Positions 23,286 through 36,600 of a DNA stretch of 64,000 nt are shown here, piece after piece. The notes beneath the pieces were generated by a model. The model was not told the DNA's origin and did no database searches. It saw nothing but the letters and a program-made list of their open reading frames with translations. This DNA comes from Marthasterias glacialis (taxonomy: Eukaryota; Echinodermata; Asteroidea; Forcipulatida; Asteriidae). The position numbers were made by a program, and so were the translations under genes. The stretch's first letter is position 1. Every line of letters begins with the position of its first letter. Location: assembly GCA_911728455.2 (NCBI GenBank), contig OU452225.1, positions 3,660,160 through 3,724,159 on the forward strand, in the 5' to 3' direction.

Positions 23286-25867
23286 CATACCTGTGTGGAA
23301 CACTTAATTTTGACCTTACCTTTACTTTTGAAACTTATTCTTTTGGCTTCGATTCACTCCGTGCACGTTGCACATCGTATTGTAAGAATTGTCGATGTGG
23401 AGTTTCAGCGCCCCAGTTTAATGCTCCATAATCAAAGTGTGGTGAATTTATTTCATAGGAATGAACCCTCCACCACGTTGCAACAAAAAGAAGAAAAACC
23501 TTGCAGGGTTGTATGACACTCTGAGTTAGACATGATTAAAGAAAGGATCCTTTCTGTAGCTTGAGGGTCAGTGTTGGATTTAGGGTTAAGGTAAAACTCA
23601 ACTCAAATCCCACTGTTTACAAATGTAGCTGAAGAACATAATGAGCAGTCCATGAGACACACATATGAAGTGAAACATTTTAATATATAAAAACAACACA
23701 CAAGGCAAGCATTTATATTAACAATGTCAACATTCCAAATTACTTTACATAAATCCAAATACAGCACAATTACATGCTTTATATTTTATAAGTATTTGAA
23801 GGACTTTTGAAATAATTATGTTTTTTAGGGTACTAGTATATATTACAGTTGTTAAAGGTCTTTCTTTATTTTTCATAATAGTTAAACTCTCTTTATGGGT
23901 TACACTAGTACAATGTAGTGGACAAATGGGAGATTTTGGTGGTGCCAGATACTACATATGGGGCCCAATAACACTTCGCACTAACACTACAGATGGAAAC
24001 AGGTTCCCGGATCTCAGACAACGTGTCAAATATCAACAACATACGCGCATGTACATGTCTGTGTTAGTATTAGTGCGGTCTGGTGTGCCGATGCAGTGAT
24101 CGCATAAAGAGTACACACGTGTGGTGGAAACTTTGACTGACATCCGGGTATTTTGGTGTCATTAGTGCGGAGTGGTATTTCTTAGCTTTGTCTCATGAGA
24201 ATCAACACTTGCAGAAGCAGGGCGGAGAAATGACATGTTTATACTAAGCATATTTCACAGGTTGGCAATAATTTTGTCTAGTATGCATGCGCACTTCACG
24301 TATCTAGGCATTCTTCACAGTGAAAAGCACAGAATCGTACTTGCAAGTGCAGAGTTCCTCACTAAGCAGATCCATGAAATTTGGTCCATAAACCATTTTC
24401 ATTGTAGACTTAATTATCACCATGCACATTATATTTAATACATGGAAAACCTGGGGCCAACTTCACGAAGAAATAAGACTAGTCTTATCTGGAGTTAGGA
24501 CCAGTAACTGGTTTAACTTAGGCCCAGTTCTATCTCCCACCATTGTCTAGACTAGTACTAAGATAATAGTTTTGTGAAATCAACCCCTTGTATATTTCTC
24601 TGCCATTGAGTGATATCCAATGCCTCCTGTTTCATCATGTGCCACTTATTGTTATAGAAGAATTGCACAAAATAATTTGTCACACAGACACAATTACAGG
24701 CAACTATCTTCCACAGGGACACAAGTGTCACGACCGAAACTTGAACCCACACTCCGCTGATCAAAAACACCAGAGCTTGAGTACAGTGTTCTTATCTGCT
24801 CAGCCACAATACCCAAAGTGTACATTAACAGAGATACTTTCAATGTACACAGTTTGACATGATCAACTTTGCATGAGTGATGATAGATACAGTTATATTA
24901 ATTATAACTGTACAATTTGTTTTTGGATCCTAATTAAATGATTCGCTTAGCAGAAAAAATTACGGGGGTACAATTTAAGTTGCTCTCCATTTAACAGCAC
25001 CAAACCACTAACAAAATAAAAAGAAACTTTTGATGGAAACTCATTAATGCACAGTATACCTTATTTCCCCAGGTCAAAAAAACCCAGGGATCATGCCTCT
25101 ATGTGTAAGTGACACTATAAGTAACTACAAACATATTGCACACACACATTATTATGTTATAAGATGTGTTTTCCAAATTCAAACAATAAACTTGTCTGAA
25201 GTCATTTTCCTTGTTTATTTCCAAACCAAGGAAAGGAATTTAAAATGAAGCTGATGGGTAGGATTAGAAATTAGGGATGAGATAGTAGAATGTCACTATT
25301 GTCAGTACCATAACATATGCATTTAATTAAAATCTTATGAAACAAAGATGCGCACTGAACATTATTTATGACATTGCAACTGCAATCAAAATAAGAAATT
25401 TTTGTGCATGTTCCTGCTTATGAATACATGTACCAATATACATCAAAGTTTGGTTATAAAATTGCAAATGTGGACATGACAATAATGCATGAGTGAAATG
25501 TGTCTTTCACTCACAAGTGCTGTGTTTGCTTATAAAAATATCTGTATTAAAAGTAATCTACACAGTGAGCAATATCAGTTTCAATCATGCTATGTGTAAC
25601 TTCCTTTGGTATACCGTGGTTATAGTTTTGATTGACTTAATACAAAAAAATGTCATGTAATATTATGACTGTTTTCAGGGTTATTTGTCTGTCAACTATT
25701 TTTTTAAGACTATTATTATTTTTGTAGAACTTGAGGGATGCTTTAATAACTTCTGTGCCAATGTCATTATACTTCAGTCAAAACCTTGCTTTTAAAAATT
25801 CTCAAACCTCACACCATAGTATAATGTCAAATGTGATCATATAACCAAGGGCGATAGCATATGGTCT
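23286..25867. other. Distal 3' region of Helentron copy 1, non-coding
   Basis: No protein was recognised. Weak similarity to 52.6-54.6 kb is visible, for example ACATTTTAATATA at 23676 against ATATTTTAATATA at 52667, and CAAATGGGAGA(T/C)TTTG at 23923 against 52941. Both Helentron copies therefore probably extend this far. A small MITE is inserted at 24453-24587. Confidence 0.4.
24453..24587. mobile_element. Small MITE, GGGG...CCCC termini
   Basis: The left end GGGGCCAACTTCACGAA is an imperfect inverted match of the right end TTTGTGAAATCAACCCC. The interior has the palindrome AAGACTAGTCTT. It is about 135 bp and non-coding. The type is common in invertebrate genomes. Confidence 0.6.
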
Positions 25868-25914
25868 TTATCCTGATGAAGTCTTCAACTGAAGGAGATG
25901 ACATGGTCTTTCAC
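25868..25914 (-). other. Candidate terminal exon downstream of Helentron 1
   Basis: On the minus strand the acceptor TTATTTGTGCAG precedes GTGAAAGACCATGTCATC. Joined in frame to the segment at 26281-26386 it reads GERPCHLLQLKTSSG and then stops. A diverged, tandemly expanded counterpart lies at 54640-54900 near Helentron copy 2. The coding status is uncertain. Confidence 0.35.
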
Positions 25915-26280
25915 CTGCACAAATAAGAATGATGGTTATGTTGTCAAATCTTGTTTTAATTGTCAAATGTAGTTGTCATGCAATACGTTAAATACAACTA
26001 AAAAATAAATACTGTGTCTTCCAAAAGAAATTTACATTACTTATCAATTTAAACAAATTTTAAATAAGCATTACAGAAATGCTCATGTTGTTCACAAACT
26101 CAGAGTTTTCCAAATACCCTATTTTGCTAGTACATATAAATCCATAATTTTGTTTGCAACTGTACATTAAAGAACGGTTTTTATGATGAGTTAACAGTAT
26201 TTTTAAAGAATACAATGAAGTTGCAGAGCACCCATGTATTTGTATATGTATGACTCTAAGATATCATGAAAAACACTTAC

Positions 26281-26386
26281 CAAAACCTTGATTTTTACAG
26301 CATGTGCAACTGTCACAGCACAAGTAACTGTTCCTCATGATGACATTCCAGCAATGATGTTCTGATGTACACTCGGCATTACAATT
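26281..26386 (-). other. Candidate Cys-rich exon downstream of Helentron 1
   Basis: On the minus strand this 106-bp segment lies between an acceptor (TTCATTATAG) and a strong donor (TTTG|GTAAGT). One frame is open and strikingly Cys-rich: NCNAECTSEHHCW, then LCCDSCTCC. The counterpart near Helentron copy 2 (55286-55389) keeps both splice signals but has an in-frame stop and fewer cysteines. It may be a 3' UTR exon of the transposon transcript, a captured exon or a small separate gene. I cannot identify the family. Confidence 0.35.
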
Positions 26387-26925
26387 CTATAATGAAATTA
26401 AATTTTGTTAAATTTACCAAATTGTCAATGGTAAAAAATCAAAACAAGTGTTTATCAAAGAGAAAACATTCAATATAGGTCCAAACAGTGTGGTTTGATG
26501 TCATAAAGGACAAGAAGATATTGAAAGTATTAGATCATACACTGGCCAAACCCCTTAGTTTGTAAGAGTTTTGTAATGCATGATAACACAATGACTCATT
26601 TAATTATTCTCTAAAGATCTTGATATTGTATTTGGCAAAATAATTTGACCAACATTTACAACTCCCTTAGCCAACATTCTCTTAAACAGTGAGGAGAGTA
26701 CTGAGAGAGGTTCCACACAGGCAAACAATGCAAACATATACATATACATGTTTTAAAATGCATGGCAGTATTGCAATTTGAAAATGTGTACCTGAACATG
26801 AGTTTCCAAACAGTTCCATTGTTTACCTCAGTGGAGTGAAGCTATGGAATGTACTATAACTCTTAAGTTTAGACTTTTAGTTGGACAGCGTTATGACGCC
26901 ACCCAACTAAAGTACATCAGACTCA
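26387..26925. other. Non-coding stretch before the minisatellite
   Basis: AT-rich with nothing recognised. Confidence 0.4.
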
Positions 26926-29900
26926 GTAAGTGAAGAAGATTCCCACGTGAGCAGGGTCATAGTGTGACCCAACTTCAAAACATCAGACTCAGTAAGTGAA
27001 GAAGACTCTCAAGTGAGCAGGGTCATAGTGTGACCCAACTTCAAAACATCAGACTCAGTAAGTGAAGAAGACTCTCAAGTGAGCAGGGTCATAGTGTGAC
27101 CCAACTTCAAAACATCAGACTCAGTAAGTGAAGAAGACTCTCAAGTGAGCAGGGTCATGATGTCACCCCACTCCAGTACACCAGACTCAGTAAGTGAAGA
27201 AGACTCTCAAGTGAGCAGGGTCATGATGTCATCCCACTTCAGTACACCAGACTCAGTAAGTGAAGAAGACTCTCAAGTGAGCAGGGTCATGATGTCATCC
27301 CACTTCAGTACACCAGACTCAGTAAGTGAAGAAGACTCTCAAGTTAGCAGGGTCATGATGTCACCCCACTTCAGTACATCAGACTCAGTAAGTGAAGAAG
27401 ACTCTCAAGTGAGCAGGGTCATGATGTCACCCCACTTCAGTACATCAGACTCAGTAAGTGAAGAAGACTCTCAAGTTAGCAGGGTCATGATGTCACCCCA
27501 CTTCAGTACATCAGACTCAGTAAGTGAAGAAGACTCTCAAGTTAGCAGGGTCATGATGTCACCCCATTTCAGTACATCAGACTCAGTAAGTGAAGAAGAT
27601 TCCCAGGTGAGCAAGGGGTCATGATGTCACCCCATTTCAGTACATCAGACTCAGTAAGTGAAGAAGATTCCCAGGTGAGCAGGGGGTCATGATGGCACCC
27701 CACTTCAGTACACCAGACTCAGTAAGTGAAGAAGACTCCCAGGTGAGCAAGGGGTCATGATGGCACCCCATTTCAGTACATCAGAGTCAGTAGGTGAAGA
27801 AGACTCCCAGATGAGCAGGGGGTCATGATGGCACCCCACTTCAGTACATCAGACTCAGTAAGTGAAGAAGACTCTCAAGTGAGCAGGGTCATGATGTCAC
27901 CCCACTTCAGTACATCAGACTCAGTAAGTGAAGAAGATTCCCAGGTGAGCAGGGTCATGATGTCACCCCACTTCAGTACATCAGACTCAGTAAGTGAAGA
28001 AGACTCTCAAGTGAGCAGGGTCACGATGTCATCCCGCTCCAGTACATCAGACTCAGTAAGTGAAGAAGACTCTCAAGTGAACAGGGTCATGATGTCACCC
28101 CACTTCAGTACATTAGACTCAGTAAGTGAAGAAGACTCTCAAGTGAGCAGGGTCATGATGTCACCCCATTTCAGTACATCAGACTCAGTAAGTGAAGAAG
28201 ACTCTCAAGTGAGCAGGGTCATGATGTCACCCCACTCCAGAACATCAAACTCAGTAAGTGAAGAAGACTCTCAAGTGAGCAGGGTCATGATGTCACCCCA
28301 CTACAGTACATCAGACTCAGTAAGTGAAGAAGACTCTCAAGTGAGCCGGGTCATGATGTCACCCCACTTCAGTACATCAGACTCAGTAAGTGAAGAAGAT
28401 TCCCAGGTGAGCAGGGGGTCATGATGTCACCCCACTTCAGTATATCAGACTCAGTAAGTGAAGAAGACTCTCAAGTGAGCAGGGTCATGATGTCACCCCA
28501 CTTCAGTACATCAGACTCAGTAGGTGAATAAGATTTCCAGGTGAGCAGGGGGTCATGATGGCACCCCACTTCAGTACATCAGACTCAGTAAGTGAAGAAG
28601 ATTCCCAGGTGAGCAGGGGGTCATTATGGCACCCCACTTCAGTATCAGACTCAATAAGTGAAGAAGACTCTCAAGTGAGCAGGGTCATGATGTCACCCCA
28701 TTTCAGTACATCAGACTCAGTAAGTGAAGAAGATTCCCAGGTGAGCAGGGGGTCATGATGGCACCCCACTTCAGTATCAGACTCAATAAGTGAAGAAGAC
28801 TCTCAAGTGAGCAGGGTCATGATGTCACCCCATTTCAGTACATCAGACTCAGTACGTGAAGAAGATTCTCAGGTGAGCAGGGGGTCATGATGGCACCCCA
28901 CTTTAGTATCAGACTCAATAAGTGAAGAAGACTCTCAAGTGAGCAGGGTCATTATGTCACCCCATTTCAGTACATCAGACTCAGTAAGTGAAGAAGATTC
29001 CCAGGTGAGCAGGGTTCATGATGGCACCCCACTTCAGTATCAGACTCAATAAGTGAAGAAGACTCTCAAGTGAGCAGGGTCATTATGTCACCCCATTTCA
29101 GTACATCAAACTCAGTAAGTGAAGAAGATTCCCAGGTGAGCAGGGTTCATGATGGCACCCCACTTCAGTATCAGACTCAATAAGTGAAGAAGACTCTCAA
29201 GTGAGCAGGGTCATGATGTCACCCCATTTCAGTACATCAGACTCAGTAAGTGAAGAAGATTCTCAGGTGAGCAGGGGGTCATGATGTCACCCCACTTCAG
29301 TATCAGACTCAATAAGTGAAGAAGACTCTCAAGTGAGCAGGGTCATGATGTCACCCCATTTCAGTACATCAGACTCAGTAAGTGAAGAAGATTCCCAGGT
29401 GAGCAGGGGGTCATGATGGCACCCCACTTCAGTATCAGACTCAATAAGTGAAGAAGACTCTCAAGTGAGCAGGGTCATGATGTCACCCCACTTCAGTACA
29501 TCAAACTCAGTAGGTGAATAAGATTTCCAGGTGAGCAGGGGGTCATGATGGCACCCCACTTCAGTACATCAGAGTCAGTAAGTGAAGAAGATTCCCAGGT
29601 GAGCAGGGGGTCATGATGTCACCCCACTTCAGTATCAGACTCAATAAGTGAAGAAGACTCTCAAGTGAGCAGGGTCATGATGTCACCCCATTTCAGTACA
29701 TCAGACTCAGTAAGTGAAGAAGATTCTCAGGTGAGCAGGGGGTCATGATGGCACCCCACTTCAGTACATCAGAGTCAGTAAGTGAAGAAGATTCCCAGGT
29801 GAGCAGGGGGTCATGATGGCACCCCACTTCAGTATCAGACTCAATAAGTGAAGAAGACTCTCAAGTGAGCAGGGTCATGATGTCACCCCATTTCAGTACA

Positions 29901-29945
29901 TCAGACTCAGTAAGTGAAGAAGATTCTCAGGTGAGCAGGGTTACT
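26926..29945. repeat. 66-bp minisatellite array of Helentron copy 1
   Basis: There are about 45 tandem units of the form AGACTCAGTAAGTGAAGAAG, then ACTCTCAAGTGAGCAGGGTC, then ATGATGTCACCCCACTTCAG and TACATC. The basic unit is 66 bp, so the plus strand stays open over long runs with a 22-residue repeat (SRVMMSPHFSTSDSVSEED type, 27145-27624 and 27825-28424). From about 28550 the units alternate between 64 bp (GTATCAG for GTACATCAG) and 68 bp (AGGGGGTC for AGGGTC), a 132-bp higher-order repeat. The array ends about 740 bp from the transposase stop codon. The open frames have no independent support as proteins. A diverged array lies at the matching place by copy 2. Confidence 0.93.
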
Positions 29946-30685
29946 ATGTTTACTCATTTATGTAGAAAGAACATTGTTTGTGACAAAGATTTACAGTTTC
30001 ATAGTGATTTAGTGATGATTACAATTACAATATTGTTATTGTGTCAATTTTTTCAACAAGATCTGTACTTACCACATTTATTGCTGTTTTGAATTTCAAT
30101 CAATACTAACAGGATATTGTGTATGGCTTGACCAGAAATTCCAATTGTTACAAAGATTCATTATGGAGTACATCTTCTGCATAGCTCTTGTATTGTGATA
30201 CTCTACTATCTGTTCATCAAAAAAGAACAAATAATATAATTAACTTCCTTCAGTTTACTTAAGGGTTGTCGAACTACATGCATTACTAATTTTTTTTAAT
30301 TCGTTAAACAAATTGAAAATTCATAACCAACTTTTAATGGAAAATACATGTACTGGGATAAAAAAAAATAAACCATTCACAAACTGACTCCGCTATTTTA
30401 GTTTAACTTTGATGACTCTTATTGATGTTTTCTCATTGATGATACATTTTTGTGGACTCATTGTTAGTGAGCTTATGCAATCTGTTTTCTTCCAAGTTTG
30501 CAATATTAATTGCTATTACTCCTTTGTTCTGAATAACTTTACCAATGATACAATCTGTGCTTTCAGCTATTTTTCCTTTCTGTATCATTACTTTTGCGTA
30601 AATTGTGTAAACATAAAATATTTTCATTTCACTTATTTGTTGCATTTTATCAATGTTTCTTTAAATAAGCTACCTTTCACATGTC
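29946..30685 (-). other. Proximal 3' region of Helentron 1, spliced-UTR-like
   Basis: On the minus strand ACAG|ATAGTAGAG (about 30212) to CCTGTTAGT (about 30110) corresponds to GCAG|ATGATAAAC to CTCT|GTAAGT near 57987-57893 by copy 2. It looks like a non-coding exon. Multiple stops rule out coding. No clear AATAAA signal could be assigned. Confidence 0.35.
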
Positions 30686-33600
30686 TCACACTTGCTCACA
30701 CTGAATACGTACAGCCTCATGATAACTGTAATATGTGGGAATGACATCACAATCAACTGATTCTATCCCTCTGACATACACATGATCAATCAATGTTCCC
30801 TTCTCAGTAGTAGCATCCACAACACACTGCTTATAACCATGCTCTCTCATCATATTCACAATACTTGATGACTGTGTACTTTTCACTTTCAGAATATCTT
30901 CATTGAAATCTCCCATTATGATACATCTGTTGGATACTTTGTGAAGTTCATCTAAAAGATTTTTCAGATTGGACATGAATTTCCGAAGCACATATGAAAC
31001 TGGTCGATATATAACAACAACTGTGAATGACACATTGGAAATGATATGAAATGCAATATACTCAATGTTTTGTATTTGCAATGTGAGTTTACTGGTTGCT
31101 TTGTCTCTTCTACTGTATACTGCTATACCACCATGACATTGCTGTTGTAATGTTTCAGTCAGCTGAGTGGAGTTATCATAAGAAAGACATCTTGGCTGAT
31201 GGTAGCTTTTGAAGTTATCTAAATGCAAGTCATACTGCTGTTGATCTTCAGTCCAGGTTTCTGTCAGACAAATGACATCTGATTTCATTATTTCACTGTT
31301 GCATTTCAAGTCCATATAATGAGCTCTCAAACCCTGGATGTTATGCAAAATGATGCTTACAATAGCAGGTGTGTTTGTACAGCCAATACTTTGTTTATCA
31401 ATAAATGATGGCATATGTTTCAAAGAATCAGCAACAGCTTCATTACAGTATATGAATTTCTCATGAAAACCTTCAATGACAAGACCATTCAGTGATGTGA
31501 CACGACTCAGACTCACATAAGCTTGCCCTGCAGTAAACGTTTTATCAAGACACACTACGGCTTTGTCTGTTGTCATTCCTTGTACCTTATGAGCTGTGCA
31601 TGCCCAACTTAACTTCAATGGAAACTGATGACGTACCCATTTTTTACCAATACTTTCTTCCTGAATCTCAATTGGTACACTATTACCTTCATTTGAAGAT
31701 GATGCAGATTGTTTCCTCAACTTCATTCCAACCTTGTTGTTATCAAACTTAACATAGATATATTTTACTTCATCAGATTTATTCTGTGACATTACTAATT
31801 GTGATACGGTACCAAACACTCCATTAACAAGGCCATCAGATACATCAATGTTCTTCGTTAGCATAACTCGAGCACCAACACCAAGCAACAGTGACAGTGG
31901 CAAGCTTCCAGACTTCTTTAAATTTTTTCCTTGTCTGAGCTTCTTAGCATTGTGTGAATCTGTCTCATAATCCTTTGCTTCAATAAACACACAATCTAAA
32001 CACTGTGAATGCAGAATCTTCATGTTTTGTTTATCCACTTGTTTGTTACATGGGAATATATGGCAAGCCTCATTCCACTCTTCACCTGTCTCACGTCCTT
32101 TCAAAATTGTTACATCATCATCCTGTAAGGCTTCATCTTTCTTTCTAACTCTAAGTCTATTGAGTATCTCTGCAAATTTTGCATCTTCCTTTTGCCTCAT
32201 GATCTCATTCAGTTCAACTAACTTGAAATTGTCATTCCACAAATCACATGTTGCAGTTCTGTCATACAAAGGTTTTGCTTTCACTGGAGGTAACTGATAA
32301 AAATCTCCAACAGCTAAAATGCTGACATTGCCAAAAGGATTATGATTCCTGGATTGCTTAATCTGTCTTAGACGTCCATGGATGTAATACAATAATTTCT
32401 GACTAACCATTGAAACTTCATCTATAATCAAAATCTGCAGCTGACTGAGTTTACTACGAAGTGTACTGATCTTCTCTTCACCAAGTGGTTGATATGGTAG
32501 TCTCACATCTATTGGTATAGACAATGCATTATGAATTGTAGCACCATGTATATTAAATGCAGCCACACCTGTAGGAGCAGTTAGCATTACAGACACATCG
32601 TCAGGGTTTCTCATCATTGATCCCAGTATTCTGGTTGCTTCATAATCAATACACTTTATTAACTGAGATTTCCCTGTACCTGCACCACCAGTAACAAACA
32701 CTTGAAATGCTTCAGGGTTTTTACCATTAGTCTTATCTATGCACCATTGCCGAATGTTATAAAACACCTCTTTCTGTTTGGCATTTAATGACCTCATCAT
32801 ATTGAACGCATCTGACTTTGCTACTCTGGAGGTGTGAGCTTCAATGTCACAGACTCTCTCCTCTTTCTTATCACCTTTCAGGTCTGGAATACACAATTCA
32901 TCTTCACCTTCATCTATGACAGGCAGCATTTGCTCTTCACATTCATCTCTCTGCTGTTCAGTTTCTGGACTGATTAATGCCCAAGCATCTTCCTGTACAC
33001 CAAACTTCTCAAGGTGTAGCTCTGCATTTTCAAATGATTCAAGATCAACTTCAAATATGCAACGATTACTATCAACAATCATTTTAACAGACTCTAATCT
33101 TCCAAGTAAATTGACAAACCCATTCTCATAAAAGTCACAATATGTTTCAAATGTTGGTGGTCTCAAATGGGCATTAATACGGTATGGGAGAAATAGCTGT
33201 AGAATACTTTGATAATACTTCTCAGGACATTTGGTGACTGAAAATCTTGGATATCTTATGACAGCTGGATCAGTTCTGGAGCGTTTCATTACATGTCCCA
33301 AGTTATTCTTCAATGCATACACTGGTGACTGTCTCTTATTACTAGGTACTTTATAATTGTTGTACAGCACTCTGTACTCTGAATAAAATTTAGCTAGACA
33401 CATTGATTCAAATGTATCAATATCTGGCCTTGCTTTATAACGATCTATTCTGCTAACCATCCACACGTTGTCTTCATTACTATCATCATCATCATTATCA
33501 TCATGATTCCTTGCATTGTTCTGAATAACACTCAAGGGCAAGGTCATTCGTACTGGATTCTCTCCTAATGGTATGAACTCAACCTTTCTAGAACACTCTT

Positions 33601-36600
33601 GAAGTCTCAATGAACAACAGCGATAAACTGCTTCTTGGGCTGACACTTCACGATTTTGTAGATAAACACTCCCAATCTGTTTCATACTCTGTTTAGCATC
33701 TTGGTTACCTTCTTCAGCCTCACTCTGTGCATGCTTCAGTAATTGTCCCATCTCACGTTCTGCTTTGCTCATGTAACTGATAACATAACATACACACGCA
33801 TAAACATCAGTGATAAATTGAATATCCATATTGGCATTCCAGCATCTTAACAAGTCAGGATTGTAATGATTAACCCAAGCATCTTGTGGCTCTCTTTTCA
33901 ACACAATGTTCACTTTTTTAGTGAGCACATTATTGGCTTCTTCAAAATCATCCTGTGTTATACCAATTGTTCTGAACAGTTCATTAGTTGTCATGTGTTG
34001 ATTTTTCTCATCATTAACAGCGCTCCACACTGATTTCAATAATTCCTTAGCATCATCTTCACTGAGTGTATTACCACAGTTATCCTCAGGATCATCCATG
34101 TCCAATGGCTCTGGATTGGCAATAAATGTTTTCATTGATGGCGGCCTTGGGAAGTTGAATCTACACTGTGTTCCTTTCTTCTTACATGATTTAGAATGTC
34201 TCTTACTATGTTGCTGTACACTGCTTACAATCTCATTCAACTCTTCATCTTCTTTCTTTGTTGGCAATGCACAACTTACATACCTATCAACAAACTGTGC
34301 CACTTCATCATCACTCTCTGTACTCAACTTAGGTGCATCTTCAATCCAAAATATACAATGAGTGTGTGGTGAGCCTCTTTGCTGAAATTCTACTCGATAA
34401 AAATAATCTTTTACTTTCCCAATTGGTGCTGCCTTTGACATGATCACATCTTTTAAAAATGTATGAAATCGTTTATCAAACATTCTCGCGACAGTTACAG
34501 GATTACTCCTCAATAACAGACATTTGTCATTCCAATCTAATTCTTCAATACTCCTTGAGTCACCTTGTTGTATGAGTAGTGTATTGATTAATTCAGGCCA
34601 TCTCATATCAGCTGCAGAAAATGAACAGAACCATGTTGGTATACCAAGCTGTCTTACCATTGCTAATATATTCTTCTGACACGATTGCCAATACGGAGGA
34701 GTTCCTCTGATAGGTTTCAAGAACTTGTATCCCTGATCTGATTTCAACATGTCTTTCAACTTGACTTTATCATTAAGCATTTTAGCAGTGACATTCTCAC
34801 CATCATTCATTTTACCTGAGCCTTTTCTTAATGCAATAGAAACACTTGAAATGACTTGCTTTAATTCAGACAGATATTGAGCATAGAAGATGTACTGTGT
34901 ACTCTTTGCAAATCTATTATCCACATTCATCAGTCTGTTGTTAAAATATCTACAAAGTGTTATCTCCACATCACGCTTATCACTAAATACTGGCCCACCT
35001 TTAGGGAACAAGACTGGAAAACATTTGCACTCATTAGATGGGTCCATAAGCACTCTGATTGGATTATTTCCTTCACATGGTGCTACACAATACACATCAT
35101 CAAAATACTGATCCAAAACCTCTTGTCCAATATTTGCAGTCTGTAAACATGTATCTAAAGGTATTCCTCTCAAACGTTCTTCATCTGTTTCTATCTCATT
35201 AGCATTGTCATCATCAATATTGTCTCCAACATTCTCTGTAACTTCACTTCCATTATCTTCCTCTTCCAAATCATTATTCCAGTCTGCGTCTATTTCAATC
35301 TCATGGTACCACTTGTTATTGTGTTTCAGGTACTGTAAAGCAGTTTGTATGTTCTCCTTATTCACAAATTGATACTGATAGTATCCTTTAAAAGTCAATT
35401 TCCGCTTGAGCTTGACACGTATTATTTGATCAACATTTTGAGATCTCGGTAAAGATTTCACTGTTTCAGACACATCTGATGGTACACATACTACAGGTCC
35501 ATGTACACCATGCTGTCCACCTTTAGGTAATGCCATCAACTTTAGAAATGGAACATTCAGGGCAATTAGATGCTCTTCTAACTTATTCAAACATGCTAAC
35601 TCTTCAGGAATGTCTACTACATGCAAATTATTACAAGAAGCTTCAGCAGGTATCTTATCATTCAATAACTTGCGATGACATGTATAACATATCCACAAAC
35701 AGGACCTGCTTGACTCACGCAAAGTACACTGCAATCTACAATTATGATCACAATTGTGTAGATATTTTTCACTGATACAATCACTATTCTCATATTTATT
35801 CTTGTTACATTTGATGACTTGCTTACGAAACAACAGTCTCAAGCACACTGCGCACACATACTCTGGTCCATTCGATATTTCCATGTTAAACTCAGATATC
35901 ACATGCTTTATATCACGTTTCTTCACTTTCTTAAGCATTGATCGACTCTTATTCTTTCTTTTAATACTCTTCCTGAACTCTTCATTTTTCTGATACTTGG
36001 ATGTTGAAGCCTTCTTCACTTTATTTCTATAAAAAACATCAACATTATACATGTGAGCTGTTCTCTCAATTGTTCTTTTCTTGTATTGTAGGTTATGACG
36101 GTATTTCAATTTGATCCCATTAATAACTTTGTTCCTGAACGTCTCATTTTGGTGGTACTTTACTTTGCTTGCATTCTTTACATCACTCCTAAATTCATCA
36201 TTTTCTTGGTACTTCACTTTGCTTGCATTCCTTACATCACTCCTAAATTTATCATTTTCTTGGTACTTTACTTTGCTTACGTTCTTCACATCACTCCTAA
36301 ATTCTTCATTTTCTTGATACTTCACTCTGCTTGCATTCTTTACATCACTCCTAAATTCATCATTTTCTTGGTACTTCACTTTGCTTGCATTCTTCACATT
36401 AGTCCTAAATTCATCATTTTCTTGGTACTTTACTTTGCTTGCATTCTTTACATCACTCCTAAATTCATCATTTTCTTGGTACTTCACTTTGCTTGCATTC
36501 TTCACATTACTCCTAAATTCATCATTTTCTTGGTACTTCACTTTGCTTGCATTCTTCACATTACTCCTAAATTCATCATTTTCTTGGTACTTTACTTTGC

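Noticed and set aside
23195-24099. Frames of 73-93 residues, one with a hydrophobic start resembling a signal peptide (23818)
   Set aside because: The counterpart region near Helentron copy 2 does not conserve the frame, and no motif is recognisable.
26926-29945. 22-residue repeat proteins (SRVMMSPHFSTSDSVSEED type), and the array as a CRISPR
   Set aside because: The frame is open only because the unit is 66 bp, and -2/+2 units and stops break it. There are no unique spacers between constant repeats and the context is eukaryotic, so it is not CRISPR.
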